From assembly GCA_000702845.1 (NCBI GenBank), contig JNKK01000004.1, forward strand, positions 1 to 64,000: a stretch of 64,000 nt of DNA, in the 5' to 3' direction. The position numbers and the translations under genes were made by a program. Positions 47,566-56,348 of the stretch are shown piece after piece. The first letter of the stretch is position 1. Each line of letters opens with the position of its first letter. Origin of the DNA: Lachnospiraceae bacterium FE2018. GTDB lineage: Bacteria; Bacillota; Clostridia; Lachnospirales; Lachnospiraceae. The notes under the pieces are model-generated. The model was not told the DNA's origin, did not search any database, and was given only the letters and a program-made list of their open reading frames with translations.

Positions 47566-47961
47566 ATGATTCTGGTAATAGGCGGCGCATTTCAGGGAAA
47601 ATACACATTCGCATTCGAGGAACTGGGAATAAAAGACGGCTGGGCAGACGGTGATTTCTGCAGGTTCCACGAGATCTATGAATGCCGTGCAATTCATCAT
47701 TTCCATGATTACGTTAAACGTGCACTGGAAGATCATTATGACCTTTCAAAACTTGTACCAAACCTGCTGGAGAAGAACCCTGATATCTGCATCCTGACCA
47801 ATGAGATGGGATACGGTGTTGTTCCGACAGATGCGTTTGAGCGGGAACTCCGGGACCGGCTCGGCAGTATCTGCATTGAACTTGCAGAAAATTCCGATGT
47901 TGTATACCGGATGATCTGCGGCATTCCGACGATCATCAAAGAAAAAGCAGACCGGACATGA
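47566..47961 (+). CDS. Short CobU-like protein
   Basis: The 131-residue protein resembles CobU at both ends but is about 50 residues shorter than CobU. The start VIGGAFQGKYTFA is a P-loop in which the usual Ser/Thr after Lys is Tyr. The end has LTNEMGYGVVPTDAFERELR and VYRMICGIPTIIK, typical of CobU. The middle part with the guanylylated His is missing. A full cobU lies 1.3 kb upstream, so this is a paralogue that may keep partial function or a regulatory role. GAAAAGAGG precedes the ATG; it overlaps cbiD by 4 bp. Confidence 0.8.
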   Translation: MILVIGGAFQGKYTFAFEELGIKDGWADGDFCRFHEIYECRAIHHFHDYVKRALEDHYDLSKLVPNLLEKNPDICILTNEMGYGVVPTDAFERELRDRLGSICIELAENSDVVYRMICGIPTIIKEKADRT

Positions 47962-49223
47962 ATCATAATGCGCAATATACACTCATAAATCATAAACTGC
48001 TGCGCAGCGGTTATACAACCGGGAGCTGTGCGGCGGCCGCAGCGAAAGCCGCTGTTTTTATGCTTCTGACCGGCAGACAGGTGGAAGAAATGCCGCTGCA
48101 GACACCTGCGGGCATTCTGCTGCATCTGTCGATCGAAGATATTCTGTTTGATTATGAAAAAACAGAATATTCCGGTAAGCAGAAGAAGGCGGCACAGTGC
48201 GCTCCTGAAGGAGATACAGCATGTGAAAAACTGCCGCGTTCGGTGCGCTGTGCCGTGCGGAAAGACGGCGGTGATGACATCGATGCGACTGACGGCATGC
48301 TGATCTATGCAGATGTCAGGAAAACTGTCGGACCGGAGATTCTGATCACCGGCGGCGAAGGAATCGGAATCGTTACACGCCCCGGGCTGGATCAGCCGCC
48401 CGGTAATTATGCCATCAACTCAACGCCGCGTGCCATGATTCTGAAGGAAGCGCAGGAACTCTGTGAACAGCACGGATACAGAGGCGGGCTCGAGATTGTG
48501 ATTTCCGCGCCGGAAGGCAGGAAAGTGGCTGAGAAAACATTTAACAGCCATATGGGAATACAGGGAGGCATCTCGATTCTCGGCACAAGCGGGATCGTTA
48601 TGCCGATGAGTCAGAAAGCACTTCTTGATTCGATTGAACTGGAAATCAAAATGCTGCGGGCATCCGGTTACACCTGTCTCATCATGTCGCCCGGCAATTA
48701 CGGTGCGCGTTTTCTGAGAGAGGAAACCGGGCTGGATCCTTCCTGTTCCATGAAGTGCAGCAATTTCGTGGGAGAGACACTGGATCTGGCTGAAGCCCAC
48801 GGAGTAGAGGGGATTCTGTTTGTCGCGCATATCGGAAAATTCATCAAGCTGGCAGGCGGTATCATGAATACGCACTCACGTGAATCGGATGCGCGCATGG
48901 AACTGCTTGCGGGAGCGGCACTGCGCGCCGGCGCGGACGCAGACACCTGCAGAAGACTTCTGGAAGCACTGACGACAGATGAGGCTTTGCTGATCCTGCA
49001 GAAAACGGATCCTGCGCGATATGATGCTGCAATTCATATTGCTGCGAAGCAGATTCAGTACCATCTGGACCGGCGCACGGCCGGAAAGATCAGAACGGGT
49101 GTAATTCTGTTTGCAGGAAAACAGACATTTCTGACAGAGACAGAACCGGTACCGGAACTGCGCAGGATGCTGGAGAAACAGGCGGCATCCATGCAAAAAA
49201 TCAACCACCGACAGGAGGATTAA
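47958..49223 (+). CDS. cbiD: Cobalt-precorrin-5B C1-methyltransferase CbiD
   Basis: It methylates C1 of cobalt-precorrin-5B, a step specific to the anaerobic route. The 421-residue protein has the conserved start LRSGYTTGSCAAAAAKAA (16-33), KDGGDDIDATDG near residue 102, GEGIGIVTRPGL near 132, and a later GYTCLIMSPGNYGA. An extra charged stretch near residues 70-90 is longer than in most CbiD proteins. The cbiD start overlaps the preceding gene, and cbiF follows after 1 bp. Confidence 0.94.
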   Translation: MNHNAQYTLINHKLLRSGYTTGSCAAAAAKAAVFMLLTGRQVEEMPLQTPAGILLHLSIEDILFDYEKTEYSGKQKKAAQCAPEGDTACEKLPRSVRCAVRKDGGDDIDATDGMLIYADVRKTVGPEILITGGEGIGIVTRPGLDQPPGNYAINSTPRAMILKEAQELCEQHGYRGGLEIVISAPEGRKVAEKTFNSHMGIQGGISILGTSGIVMPMSQKALLDSIELEIKMLRASGYTCLIMSPGNYGARFLREETGLDPSCSMKCSNFVGETLDLAEAHGVEGILFVAHIGKFIKLAGGIMNTHSRESDARMELLAGAALRAGADADTCRRLLEALTTDEALLILQKTDPARYDAAIHIAAKQIQYHLDRRTAGKIRTGVILFAGKQTFLTETEPVPELRRMLEKQAASMQKINHRQED

Positions 49224-49224
49224 C

Positions 49225-49980
49225 ATGATACATTTTGTGGGCGCCGGTCCGGGCGCCGCTGATCTGATCACTGTCCGCGGACAGAAACTGCTGGAAGCAG
49301 CAGATGTGATTATTTACGCCGGATCTCTTGTGAATCCGGCACTTCTTGAAGCTGCAAAAGAAGAATGTAAAATCTATAATTCCGCTTATATGACACTGGA
49401 TGAAGTGCTTGCAGTTATGTTTGAAGCGGAAGCGGAAGAAAAGATGACGGTTCGTCTCCACACCGGAGATCCTTCTGTTTACGGAGCGATCCGGGAGCAG
49501 ATGGATGCGCTGGACAGAAAAAATATTGCCTATGATGTGTGTCCGGGAGTGAGTTCGTTTTTCGGCGCTGCTGCCGCGCTGCATCTTGAATATACGCTGC
49601 CGGAAGTTTCACAGAGTATTATTCTGACACGCGCCGCCGGAAGAACCGAGATGCCGGAGAAAGAAACCATTCAGTCATTTGCGGCGCATCATGCCACAAT
49701 GGTGCTGTTTCTTTCCGCAGGACTTCTTCACCAGACTGCAGCCGATCTGATTGCGGGCGGATATAGTGCGGATACTCCTGCTGCGATTGTTTACAGGGCG
49801 ACATGGCCGGATGAAAAGAAAATAATCTGTACGGTCGGCACACTGGAACGCGCCGCCGAAGAAGCAGGGATCACCAAAACAGCACTGATCATCGTGGGCG
49901 ATGTCATTGCTCCTTCCGCCTATGCTTTGTCGAAACTATATGACCCTGGTTTTTCAACGGAGTATCGGGAAAAGAAATGA
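49225..49980 (+). CDS. cbiF: Cobalt-precorrin-4 C11-methyltransferase
   Basis: A SAM-dependent methyltransferase acting at C11 of cobalt-precorrin-4. The 251-residue protein starts IHFVGAGPGAADLITVRG, the tetrapyrrole methylase signature. It shows ADVIIYAGSLVNP near residue 30, HTGDPSVYGAIREQ near 86 for SAM binding, and VCPGVSSFFGAAA near 106. These blocks match CbiF/CobM. An AGGAGG site overlaps the end of cbiD; cbiG overlaps its end by 4 bp. Confidence 0.94.
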   Translation: MIHFVGAGPGAADLITVRGQKLLEAADVIIYAGSLVNPALLEAAKEECKIYNSAYMTLDEVLAVMFEAEAEEKMTVRLHTGDPSVYGAIREQMDALDRKNIAYDVCPGVSSFFGAAAALHLEYTLPEVSQSIILTRAAGRTEMPEKETIQSFAAHHATMVLFLSAGLLHQTAADLIAGGYSADTPAAIVYRATWPDEKKIICTVGTLERAAEEAGITKTALIIVGDVIAPSAYALSKLYDPGFSTEYREKK

Positions 49981-51080
49981 GAATAAACGGAATCTGTTTT
50001 TCAAAGGACGGAATTGCGCTTGCGGAAAAAATCCAGAAGGTTTTTGAAGAGAATCCCTGTCAGCAGGATGCAGAACTAAAATGGCACTGCAAAAGCAACC
50101 GCAATCCTGAAAAAAAATCCCCGGTGAAGCCGCTGCACCGTTCCCTTCATGACTGGACAGGAGAAGCATTTGCCAATTCCGAGGTGTTGATTTTCATATC
50201 AGCGCTCGGGATCGCGGTGCGCGCAATTGCGCCGTTTGTACGGGATAAACGCAGTGATCCTGCTGTTGTTGTGCTGGATGAAAAAGGAACGTTCTGTATT
50301 GCAGTGCTCTCCGGACATATCGGCGGAGCAAATCATTTTACCAAAGTCCTCGCAGAAAAGCTGGGCAGTATTCCGGTTATTACAACTGCAACCGATATAC
50401 ACGGGAAATTTGCTGTCGATGTCTATGCGGCGGAACATGATTATGTTCTTTCCAATATGACTTACGCCAAAGAGGTATCTGCTGCGCTGATCGGCGGTGA
50501 AACAGTCGGTTTTTACACGCCGTTTCCGGTCTCCGGCAGTCTTCCGGAGGGACTTGTGTGGTCTGAAAAACTTCATGAAGACGGATCTGTTTCAGACCAC
50601 TCCGGCGGGATTTCGCTGGGAATTTATATCAGTCCATCCTTCAGCCGCGCGTATTTTGACCATACACTCTGGCTGATCCCAAAGTGTCTGACACTGGGAA
50701 TCGGATGTAAAAAAGGCACGAAGGCACGTGTGATCGAGGAAGTTGTGAAAGAGATGCTTGACCGGAACTGTTTTTATCAGGAAGCAGTAAACGCTGTGGC
50801 ATCAATCGATCTGAAGGAAAACGAACAGGGACTTCTCCGGTTCTGCCATGAGAAGGGACTTCCGCTTCACGTTTATACGGCAGATGAACTCAGAGAAGCA
50901 GAAGGCAGCTTCACCGGTTCCGATTTTGTAGAGGAGATGACAGGCGTCGATAACGTCTGTGAGCGGGCAGCAGTACTCGACAGCGGGAACGGCAAACTGA
51001 TCGTGAAGAAACACAGCCGTGACGGTGTTACCTGCGCGCTTGCGATTACAGACTGGACGGTCGAATTTGATGCCGGCTGA
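49977..51080 (+). CDS. cbiG: Cobalt-precorrin-5A hydrolase CbiG
   Basis: It opens the delta-lactone ring of cobalt-precorrin-5A, releasing acetaldehyde. The 367-residue protein has an N-terminal domain, a middle region with FISALGIAVRAIAPFVRDK and VLSGHIGGANH near residues 65-115, and the C-terminal CbiG domain (LTLGIGCKKGTK near residue 238). Overlaps cbiF at its start. CbiH follows after 13 bp. The presence of cbiG with cbiD fixes the pathway as the anaerobic one. Confidence 0.93.
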   Translation: MRINGICFSKDGIALAEKIQKVFEENPCQQDAELKWHCKSNRNPEKKSPVKPLHRSLHDWTGEAFANSEVLIFISALGIAVRAIAPFVRDKRSDPAVVVLDEKGTFCIAVLSGHIGGANHFTKVLAEKLGSIPVITTATDIHGKFAVDVYAAEHDYVLSNMTYAKEVSAALIGGETVGFYTPFPVSGSLPEGLVWSEKLHEDGSVSDHSGGISLGIYISPSFSRAYFDHTLWLIPKCLTLGIGCKKGTKARVIEEVVKEMLDRNCFYQEAVNAVASIDLKENEQGLLRFCHEKGLPLHVYTADELREAEGSFTGSDFVEEMTGVDNVCERAAVLDSGNGKLIVKKHSRDGVTCALAITDWTVEFDAG

Positions 51081-51093
51081 TGGAGGTGTGATT

Positions 51094-51825
51094 TTGAAAC
51101 GTATTGATGTGGTCGGCATGGGACCGGGAAGCCGTGAGAAAATGACAGAAGAGGCATATCAGGCCATGCTGAACAGTGATGTTATCATCGGCTATACGGT
51201 ATATGTGGATCTGGTGCGGGATCTGTTTCCGGACAAACCATTTCTCACGACACCGATGCTGCGGGAGACAGAGCGGTGCCGGATGGCATTTGAAGAAGCA
51301 CAGAAGGACCAGTGTGTCGCTATGATCTGCAGCGGTGACGCAGGCGTATATGGCATGGCGGGACTGATCTATGAATTAAAAGAGTCCTGGCCGGATGTTG
51401 CAGTCCGGATTATCCCGGGAATTACGGCTGCAACGGGCGGAGCGGCAGAACTTGGCGCGCCTCTGATGCATGATTTTGCAGTGATCAGCCTGAGTGACCG
51501 CCTGACACCCTGGGAGAAAATCGAGAAGCGGCTGATTGCGGCGGCATCTGCCGATTTTGCAATCTGTCTTTACAATCCTTCCAGCAAAAAGCGCAGTGAC
51601 TATCTGCAGCGCGCCTGCGAAGTGATGGCACCATATAAGAATCCGGAGACGGTCTGTGGAATTGTTCGAAACATCGGGCGTGAAGGAACCGAGACAAAAG
51701 TCATGACCTTTGCGGAACTTTGCGGGTGGAAAGCCGATATGTTCACAACGGTTTTCATCGGAAACACAGAGACGCGTATTATCGACGGAAAGATGGTAAC
51801 TCCCCGCGGGTATCATGTATCTTAA
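51094..51825 (+). CDS. cbiH: Cobalt-precorrin-3 C17-methyltransferase
   Basis: It methylates C17 and contracts the ring of cobalt-precorrin-3. The 243-residue protein opens RIDVVGMGPGSREKMT and shows DVIIGYTVYVDLV near residue 30, MICSGDAGVYGMAGL near 77 and IPGITAATGGAAELGAPL near 107, all CbiH/CobJ features. I place the start at the TTG at 51094: GGAGG lies 7 nt upstream and homologues begin with this stretch. The ATG at 51019 would lie inside cbiG. A 50-bp gap with a small GC-rich inverted repeat precedes the next gene. Confidence 0.93.
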   Translation: MKRIDVVGMGPGSREKMTEEAYQAMLNSDVIIGYTVYVDLVRDLFPDKPFLTTPMLRETERCRMAFEEAQKDQCVAMICSGDAGVYGMAGLIYELKESWPDVAVRIIPGITAATGGAAELGAPLMHDFAVISLSDRLTPWEKIEKRLIAAASADFAICLYNPSSKKRSDYLQRACEVMAPYKNPETVCGIVRNIGREGTETKVMTFAELCGWKADMFTTVFIGNTETRIIDGKMVTPRGYHVS

Positions 51826-51875
51826 TGAAAATGCCTCCGCCGCTGCAGGCGGCAGGAGACTGTGAGGATGCTTGC

Positions 51876-53918
51876 ATGTACAAATATCTATTATTTGCCG
51901 GCACAACAGAAGGCCGGCAGATTGCAGAATTCCTGAAAACGCAGTCCATTCCGGTCTGCGTTTTTACTGCAACGGAATATGGAAGCGAATTGATTGATGT
52001 TTCCGATACGCTGCATGTTGTAAGCGGAAGACTTGACCGGGAACAGATGTATGACTGTTTTACGAATAATCGTGCGTGCACTGTGATCGATGCGACGCAT
52101 CCGTATGCCACTGCAGTATCAGAGAATCTCCGGTCTGCATCAGAAGCTGCCGGCTGCCGCTATATCCGCGTCTGCAGGGAGCAGGATGCAGCAGACTGGC
52201 GTCTTCGTCAGGGAATTGTAACCGCTGCCTCTGTTGAGGAGGCAGTTTCTTTTCTTGCAGGGACAACCGGAAGAATTCTTCTGACGACCGGGAGCAAAAA
52301 CCTGAAAGATTTTGCAAGACTTCCTGACTTTGAACAGCGTGTGTATGCGAGGATTTTATCCATTCCTGCCTCCATGGAACTTGCGGCAGAAGCAGGACTT
52401 GCAGGAGAACATCTCATGTGCATGCAGGGACCGTTTTCGCAGGAGATGAACGAAGCCTGTATCCGGCATGTCAATGCATCCTGGCTGGTAACAAAAGAAA
52501 CCGGAACTGCCGGCGGCTTTCTGGAAAAGCTGGATGCCGCGCAGGCCTGCGGATGCAAAACACTGGTAATCGGACGTCCGCAGGAGACAGGGGGAATTTC
52601 GGTCGCACAATGTGTGGCGGAAATAGCTGCCGCTTCCGGTTCAGATGCGAGACGCATTGCCCTCATCGGAACGGGTGTCGGCGCAGATCTGACAGAATCG
52701 GCTGCTGCATTTCTGGAGCAGTCCGACCTGATCATCGGTGCCGGACGGATCGTCGAAGAAGTGCTCAAAAGACGGCAGTCACGAAAAACATCTGCTGATC
52801 TTATCTATGAATACCGCGCATCTGAAATACGGGAAATACTGCGTGCTGATCAGACACACAGACAGATTGCAATCCTGTTTTCCGGAGATACCGGATTCTT
52901 CAGCGGCGCGGCTGCGTTTTCTGAAGAAATCCGTTCAGGGGAAATGGTTTGTTTTCCGGGGATTTCCTCCCTGTCTGCGTTTGCGGCACGGATCGGATTC
53001 TCCTGGAATGAAGTGAAAATTGTGAGCATTCACGGGCGCCGCGCAAATGTAATCGCTCAAGTCAGAAAAAACAGGTATGTTTTCTGCCTGCTCGGCAGGC
53101 CGGACGATGTCCGGAACATCTGTACCGGGCTGATACGTTTCTGCGGTTCGGCGGATGAACAGCAGGATACTGCACTGCGTTTATCAGCTTTAACGGTCTC
53201 TGTCGGAGAGAAAATGGGCACACCGGACGAAAAAATCATCTCCGGTACACCTGAATCATTTCTCACTTATGAAAATGATCCGATTGCTGTTATGCTGATT
53301 GAAAACACGCTGCCTGACCGGCAGACCGTTCCCGGGATTGCAGATGAAGCCTTTCAGCGCGGAAATGTCCCGATGACAAAGGAAGAAATCCGGACACTGG
53401 CAGTCTCCAAGCTGCGTCTGTGTTCTTCTGACATCGTGTATGACATTGGGGCGGGAACAGGTTCTATTTCCATTGAGGCCGCCCGCATGGTTCCGGACGG
53501 AACTGTGTATGCGGTTGAGGTAAATCCCGAGGGAACTGCGCTGATTCGCAGCAACCGGAATGCGTTCGGCACCGATAATCTTCAGGTTATCGAGGGACAT
53601 GCACCGGAGGCACTGGAAGATCTTCCGGCACCGGATGCCGCACTGATCGGCGGAAGCAAAGGCACCATCGGCGAACTGATCCGGCTGCTGTACGAAAAGA
53701 ATCCATCTTTGCGGATTGTTGTGACAGCGATTACACTGGAGACGGTAGCGGCGGTTCTGGCGGCTGTACAGGAATTAAAAGAGACGGCAGAATTAAAAGA
53801 TACTGCAGCGATTCAGCATGAAGTCGTACAGGTGTCTGTCGCACGGTCGCGCCAGGTCGGGAACACACATATGATGATGGGACAGAATCCGATTTTTCTG
53901 ATTACACTGTGGAGATAA
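51876..53918 (+). CDS. Three-domain fusion CbiJ-CbiE-CbiT
   Basis: One 680-residue chain carries three corrin enzymes. Residues 1 to about 250 are cobalt-precorrin-6A reductase (CbiJ/CobK; FAGTTEGRQIAEFL at the start, VIDATHPYA near 70). About 259-460 are the C5-methyltransferase CbiE (ALIGTGVGADL, FSGDTGFFSGAA, FPGISSLSAFAARIG). About 490-680 are the decarboxylating C15-methyltransferase CbiT (DIGAGTGSISIEAA near 522). CbiE-CbiT fusions (CobL type) are well known; adding the reductase in front links consecutive steps. The ATG at 51876 has GAGG upstream; an in-frame ATG at 51720 lies inside cbiH and is unlikely. Confidence 0.92.
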   Translation: MYKYLLFAGTTEGRQIAEFLKTQSIPVCVFTATEYGSELIDVSDTLHVVSGRLDREQMYDCFTNNRACTVIDATHPYATAVSENLRSASEAAGCRYIRVCREQDAADWRLRQGIVTAASVEEAVSFLAGTTGRILLTTGSKNLKDFARLPDFEQRVYARILSIPASMELAAEAGLAGEHLMCMQGPFSQEMNEACIRHVNASWLVTKETGTAGGFLEKLDAAQACGCKTLVIGRPQETGGISVAQCVAEIAAASGSDARRIALIGTGVGADLTESAAAFLEQSDLIIGAGRIVEEVLKRRQSRKTSADLIYEYRASEIREILRADQTHRQIAILFSGDTGFFSGAAAFSEEIRSGEMVCFPGISSLSAFAARIGFSWNEVKIVSIHGRRANVIAQVRKNRYVFCLLGRPDDVRNICTGLIRFCGSADEQQDTALRLSALTVSVGEKMGTPDEKIISGTPESFLTYENDPIAVMLIENTLPDRQTVPGIADEAFQRGNVPMTKEEIRTLAVSKLRLCSSDIVYDIGAGTGSISIEAARMVPDGTVYAVEVNPEGTALIRSNRNAFGTDNLQVIEGHAPEALEDLPAPDAALIGGSKGTIGELIRLLYEKNPSLRIVVTAITLETVAAVLAAVQELKETAELKDTAAIQHEVVQVSVARSRQVGNTHMMMGQNPIFLITLWR

Positions 53919-53945
53919 ACTAGGGCTGTTCAAAGAGGAACTGCG

Positions 53946-55325
53946 ATGTCACAAACACGTTTTATGATCGCCGCACCGGCGAGCGGCAGCGGTAAAACAC
54001 TGATTACCTGCGGCCTGATGCATCTCCTGAAGCGAAAGGGTTATCAGGTGCAGTCATTCAAATGCGGTCCGGACTTTATTGATCCGATGTTTCATGCCTA
54101 TATTACGGGTCGTCCGTCAGGCAATCTGGATGCGTTTATGGCAGAACCTGAGGTGGTCAGAAATCTTCTGGCTGCAGGGATGAAAGATGCAGACTGCACA
54201 GTTGTGGAGGCTGTCATGGGCTTTTTTGACGGCATCGGGTTTGGCGATCCCAGAGCCAGCAGTTCTGATGTTGCTGCCGGGACAGGGACACCGGTCATTC
54301 TGGTTATGAACGGCCGCGGTGTGAGCACCAGTATTCTCCCGCAGATTCAGGGCATGCTTTCCTATCCGGGCGGAGAGATGATCCGCGGGATCATCCTGAA
54401 CAGGGTTTCAAAAGGCGTATATCCCGCGATGAAGCAGATGATTGAAAATGTACTTCCGGTCAAAGTAACCGGTTATCTGCCGGAGTTGCCGGATGTGCAT
54501 CTTGACAGCCGGCATCTGGGACTGATGATGCCATCTGAAATAGATGACCTGGGGCATCAGCTGGATGTACTGGCAGACGTTATGGATGAAACGATTTGTC
54601 TGGAAGATCTGGCAGCGCTTGCGGAAACGGCAGAAAGCCTGGAAGAAGAGCAGGAAAATCGCCGTACCTGCAGTCAGAGGAAAGGAACCCTGCGGATTGC
54701 CGCGGCAAAAGATGAAGCCTTCTGTTTCTTTTATCAGGAAAACCTCCGGATGCTGGAAGAAAACGGTGCCGAACTGGTCTGGTTTTCTCCGGTGCACGAC
54801 AGGATGCTGCCGGAAGATATTGATGCAATATTGCTCGTCGGCGGCTATCCGGAGCTGAAGGCATGTGAATTATCAAAGAATACAGCTATGAGGCAGGCGA
54901 TTTCGGATGCGCACAGAAGCGGGATTCCGATTCTCGCAGAATGCGGCGGATTTCTGTATCTCCACGAATCACTGGAAGATCCGGAAGGCACCGCATGGCC
55001 GATGTGCGGCATTATTCATGCTGATGCATATCACAACCACCGCCTGACGCGATTTGGTTATATAACGCTGCAGAACGGGACATTTTTCGGAGAAGATATC
55101 GGTCCTGTCCGGGCACATGAATTCCATCACTATGACTCAACAGATCCCGGCAGCAGTTTTCTGGCGGTTAAACCATCAGGAAAACGACACTGGAACTGCA
55201 TTCACAGTACGGAGAATATGTATGCCGGATTCCCGCATCTGTACTACCCGGCCAATCCGGGAATCGTACATGCATTTCTCGCAGCGGCAGAAAAATACAG
55301 GTATCGTTCAACAACCCCTTTTTGA
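53946..55325 (+). CDS. cbiA: Cobyrinate a,c-diamide synthase CbiA
   Basis: It amidates the a and c side chains of cobyrinate with glutamine and ATP. The 459-residue protein has the P-loop-like APASGSGKTLITCGLM near residue 10, FKCGPDFIDPMFH near 38, and a C-terminal class I glutaminase domain. There the nucleophile Cys is in ILAECGGFLYL near residue 330 and the His in GPVRAHEFHHYD. Family length is normal. It lies 27 bp after the cbiJ-E-T fusion. Confidence 0.95.
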   Translation: MSQTRFMIAAPASGSGKTLITCGLMHLLKRKGYQVQSFKCGPDFIDPMFHAYITGRPSGNLDAFMAEPEVVRNLLAAGMKDADCTVVEAVMGFFDGIGFGDPRASSSDVAAGTGTPVILVMNGRGVSTSILPQIQGMLSYPGGEMIRGIILNRVSKGVYPAMKQMIENVLPVKVTGYLPELPDVHLDSRHLGLMMPSEIDDLGHQLDVLADVMDETICLEDLAALAETAESLEEEQENRRTCSQRKGTLRIAAAKDEAFCFFYQENLRMLEENGAELVWFSPVHDRMLPEDIDAILLVGGYPELKACELSKNTAMRQAISDAHRSGIPILAECGGFLYLHESLEDPEGTAWPMCGIIHADAYHNHRLTRFGYITLQNGTFFGEDIGPVRAHEFHHYDSTDPGSSFLAVKPSGKRHWNCIHSTENMYAGFPHLYYPANPGIVHAFLAAAEKYRYRSTTPF

Positions 55326-55346
55326 CAGATATAAGAGGATGATTGC

Positions 55347-56327
55347 GTGAAAGCACTTTTGATCATAATTGCAGTTGCTGCTGCATTTTGTCTGGACCTT
55401 CTGTTCGGAGACCCCAGAAGACTTTACCATCCGGTTCGTCTGATCGGCAATCTGATCAGTGTTCTGGAACGGGTTCTGAGAAAAATCTTTCGTAAGACAA
55501 AAAAAGGAGAGCGGGCGGCAGGTATTGTTCTGGCAATTCTGGTTATACTTCTATCCGGAGGAATCCCGTTTGCCGCACTTTATTTTTGCTTTCGTGTTCA
55601 TTTTCTGCTCGGATTTGCGCTGGAAATATTCTGGTGCTGGCAGCTGCTCGCCTGCAGGTCGCTGCAGGTTGAGAGCATGCGTGTCTATCACGATTTGAAG
55701 CGGGAAGAAATAGAGGACGCGCGGGAATCACTGGGGAGAATCGTCGGCCGGGATACGGATTTTCTGGATGAACAGGCGATTATACGGGCAGCCGTAGAAA
55801 CAGTCGCTGAAAATGCGTCCGACGGCGTCATCGCGCCCATGCTGTATATGATGATCGGAGGCGCTGCAGGCGGCTTTATCTATAAATCAATCAACACAAT
55901 GGACTCCATGATCGGATACCGGAATGACCGGTACAAGTGGTTCGGAACCTTTGCCGCACGTCTTGACGATCTGTTCAACCTGATCCCTTCACGGCTGACA
56001 GCAATTCTGATGATTCTGACAGCATTTGGAAAAGACTACAGCAGATCCCGCGCGTGGCGGATTTTCAGACGGGACCGGAAAAAACATCCGTCCCCGAATT
56101 CCGCACAACCCGAGTCGGCAATGGCAGGAGCCCTTGGAATTGCGCTTGGAGGAGACGCCAGCTACTTTGGTTCCATACATCATAAGTCTACGCTGGGAGA
56201 TCCCGAGCGTCCCTGCGAGGCGGCGGATATTCTCCGCGCGAACCGGCTGATGCAGCGGGCATCTGCCGCGGCGCTGGTTCTTTACGCTTTGCTCCGTGTA
56301 CTGGTTGTCTTTCTGATTCTGCATTAA
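55347..56327 (+). CDS. cbiB: Adenosylcobinamide-phosphate synthase CbiB
   Basis: A membrane protein that attaches the aminopropanol arm to adenosylcobyric acid. The 326-residue protein begins with a hydrophobic span and the family motif FCLDLLFGDPRRLYHPVRLIG near residue 14. It carries AVETVAENASDGVIAPM near residue 147 and MDSMIGYRNDRYKWFG near 185. The start is GTG at 55347 behind AAGAGGATG. cobD, which supplies aminopropanol phosphate, follows after 21 bp. Confidence 0.94.
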   Translation: MKALLIIIAVAAAFCLDLLFGDPRRLYHPVRLIGNLISVLERVLRKIFRKTKKGERAAGIVLAILVILLSGGIPFAALYFCFRVHFLLGFALEIFWCWQLLACRSLQVESMRVYHDLKREEIEDARESLGRIVGRDTDFLDEQAIIRAAVETVAENASDGVIAPMLYMMIGGAAGGFIYKSINTMDSMIGYRNDRYKWFGTFAARLDDLFNLIPSRLTAILMILTAFGKDYSRSRAWRIFRRDRKKHPSPNSAQPESAMAGALGIALGGDASYFGSIHHKSTLGDPERPCEAADILRANRLMQRASAAALVLYALLRVLVVFLILH

Positions 56328-56348
56328 TAAAAATGAACTAAGATCAAT

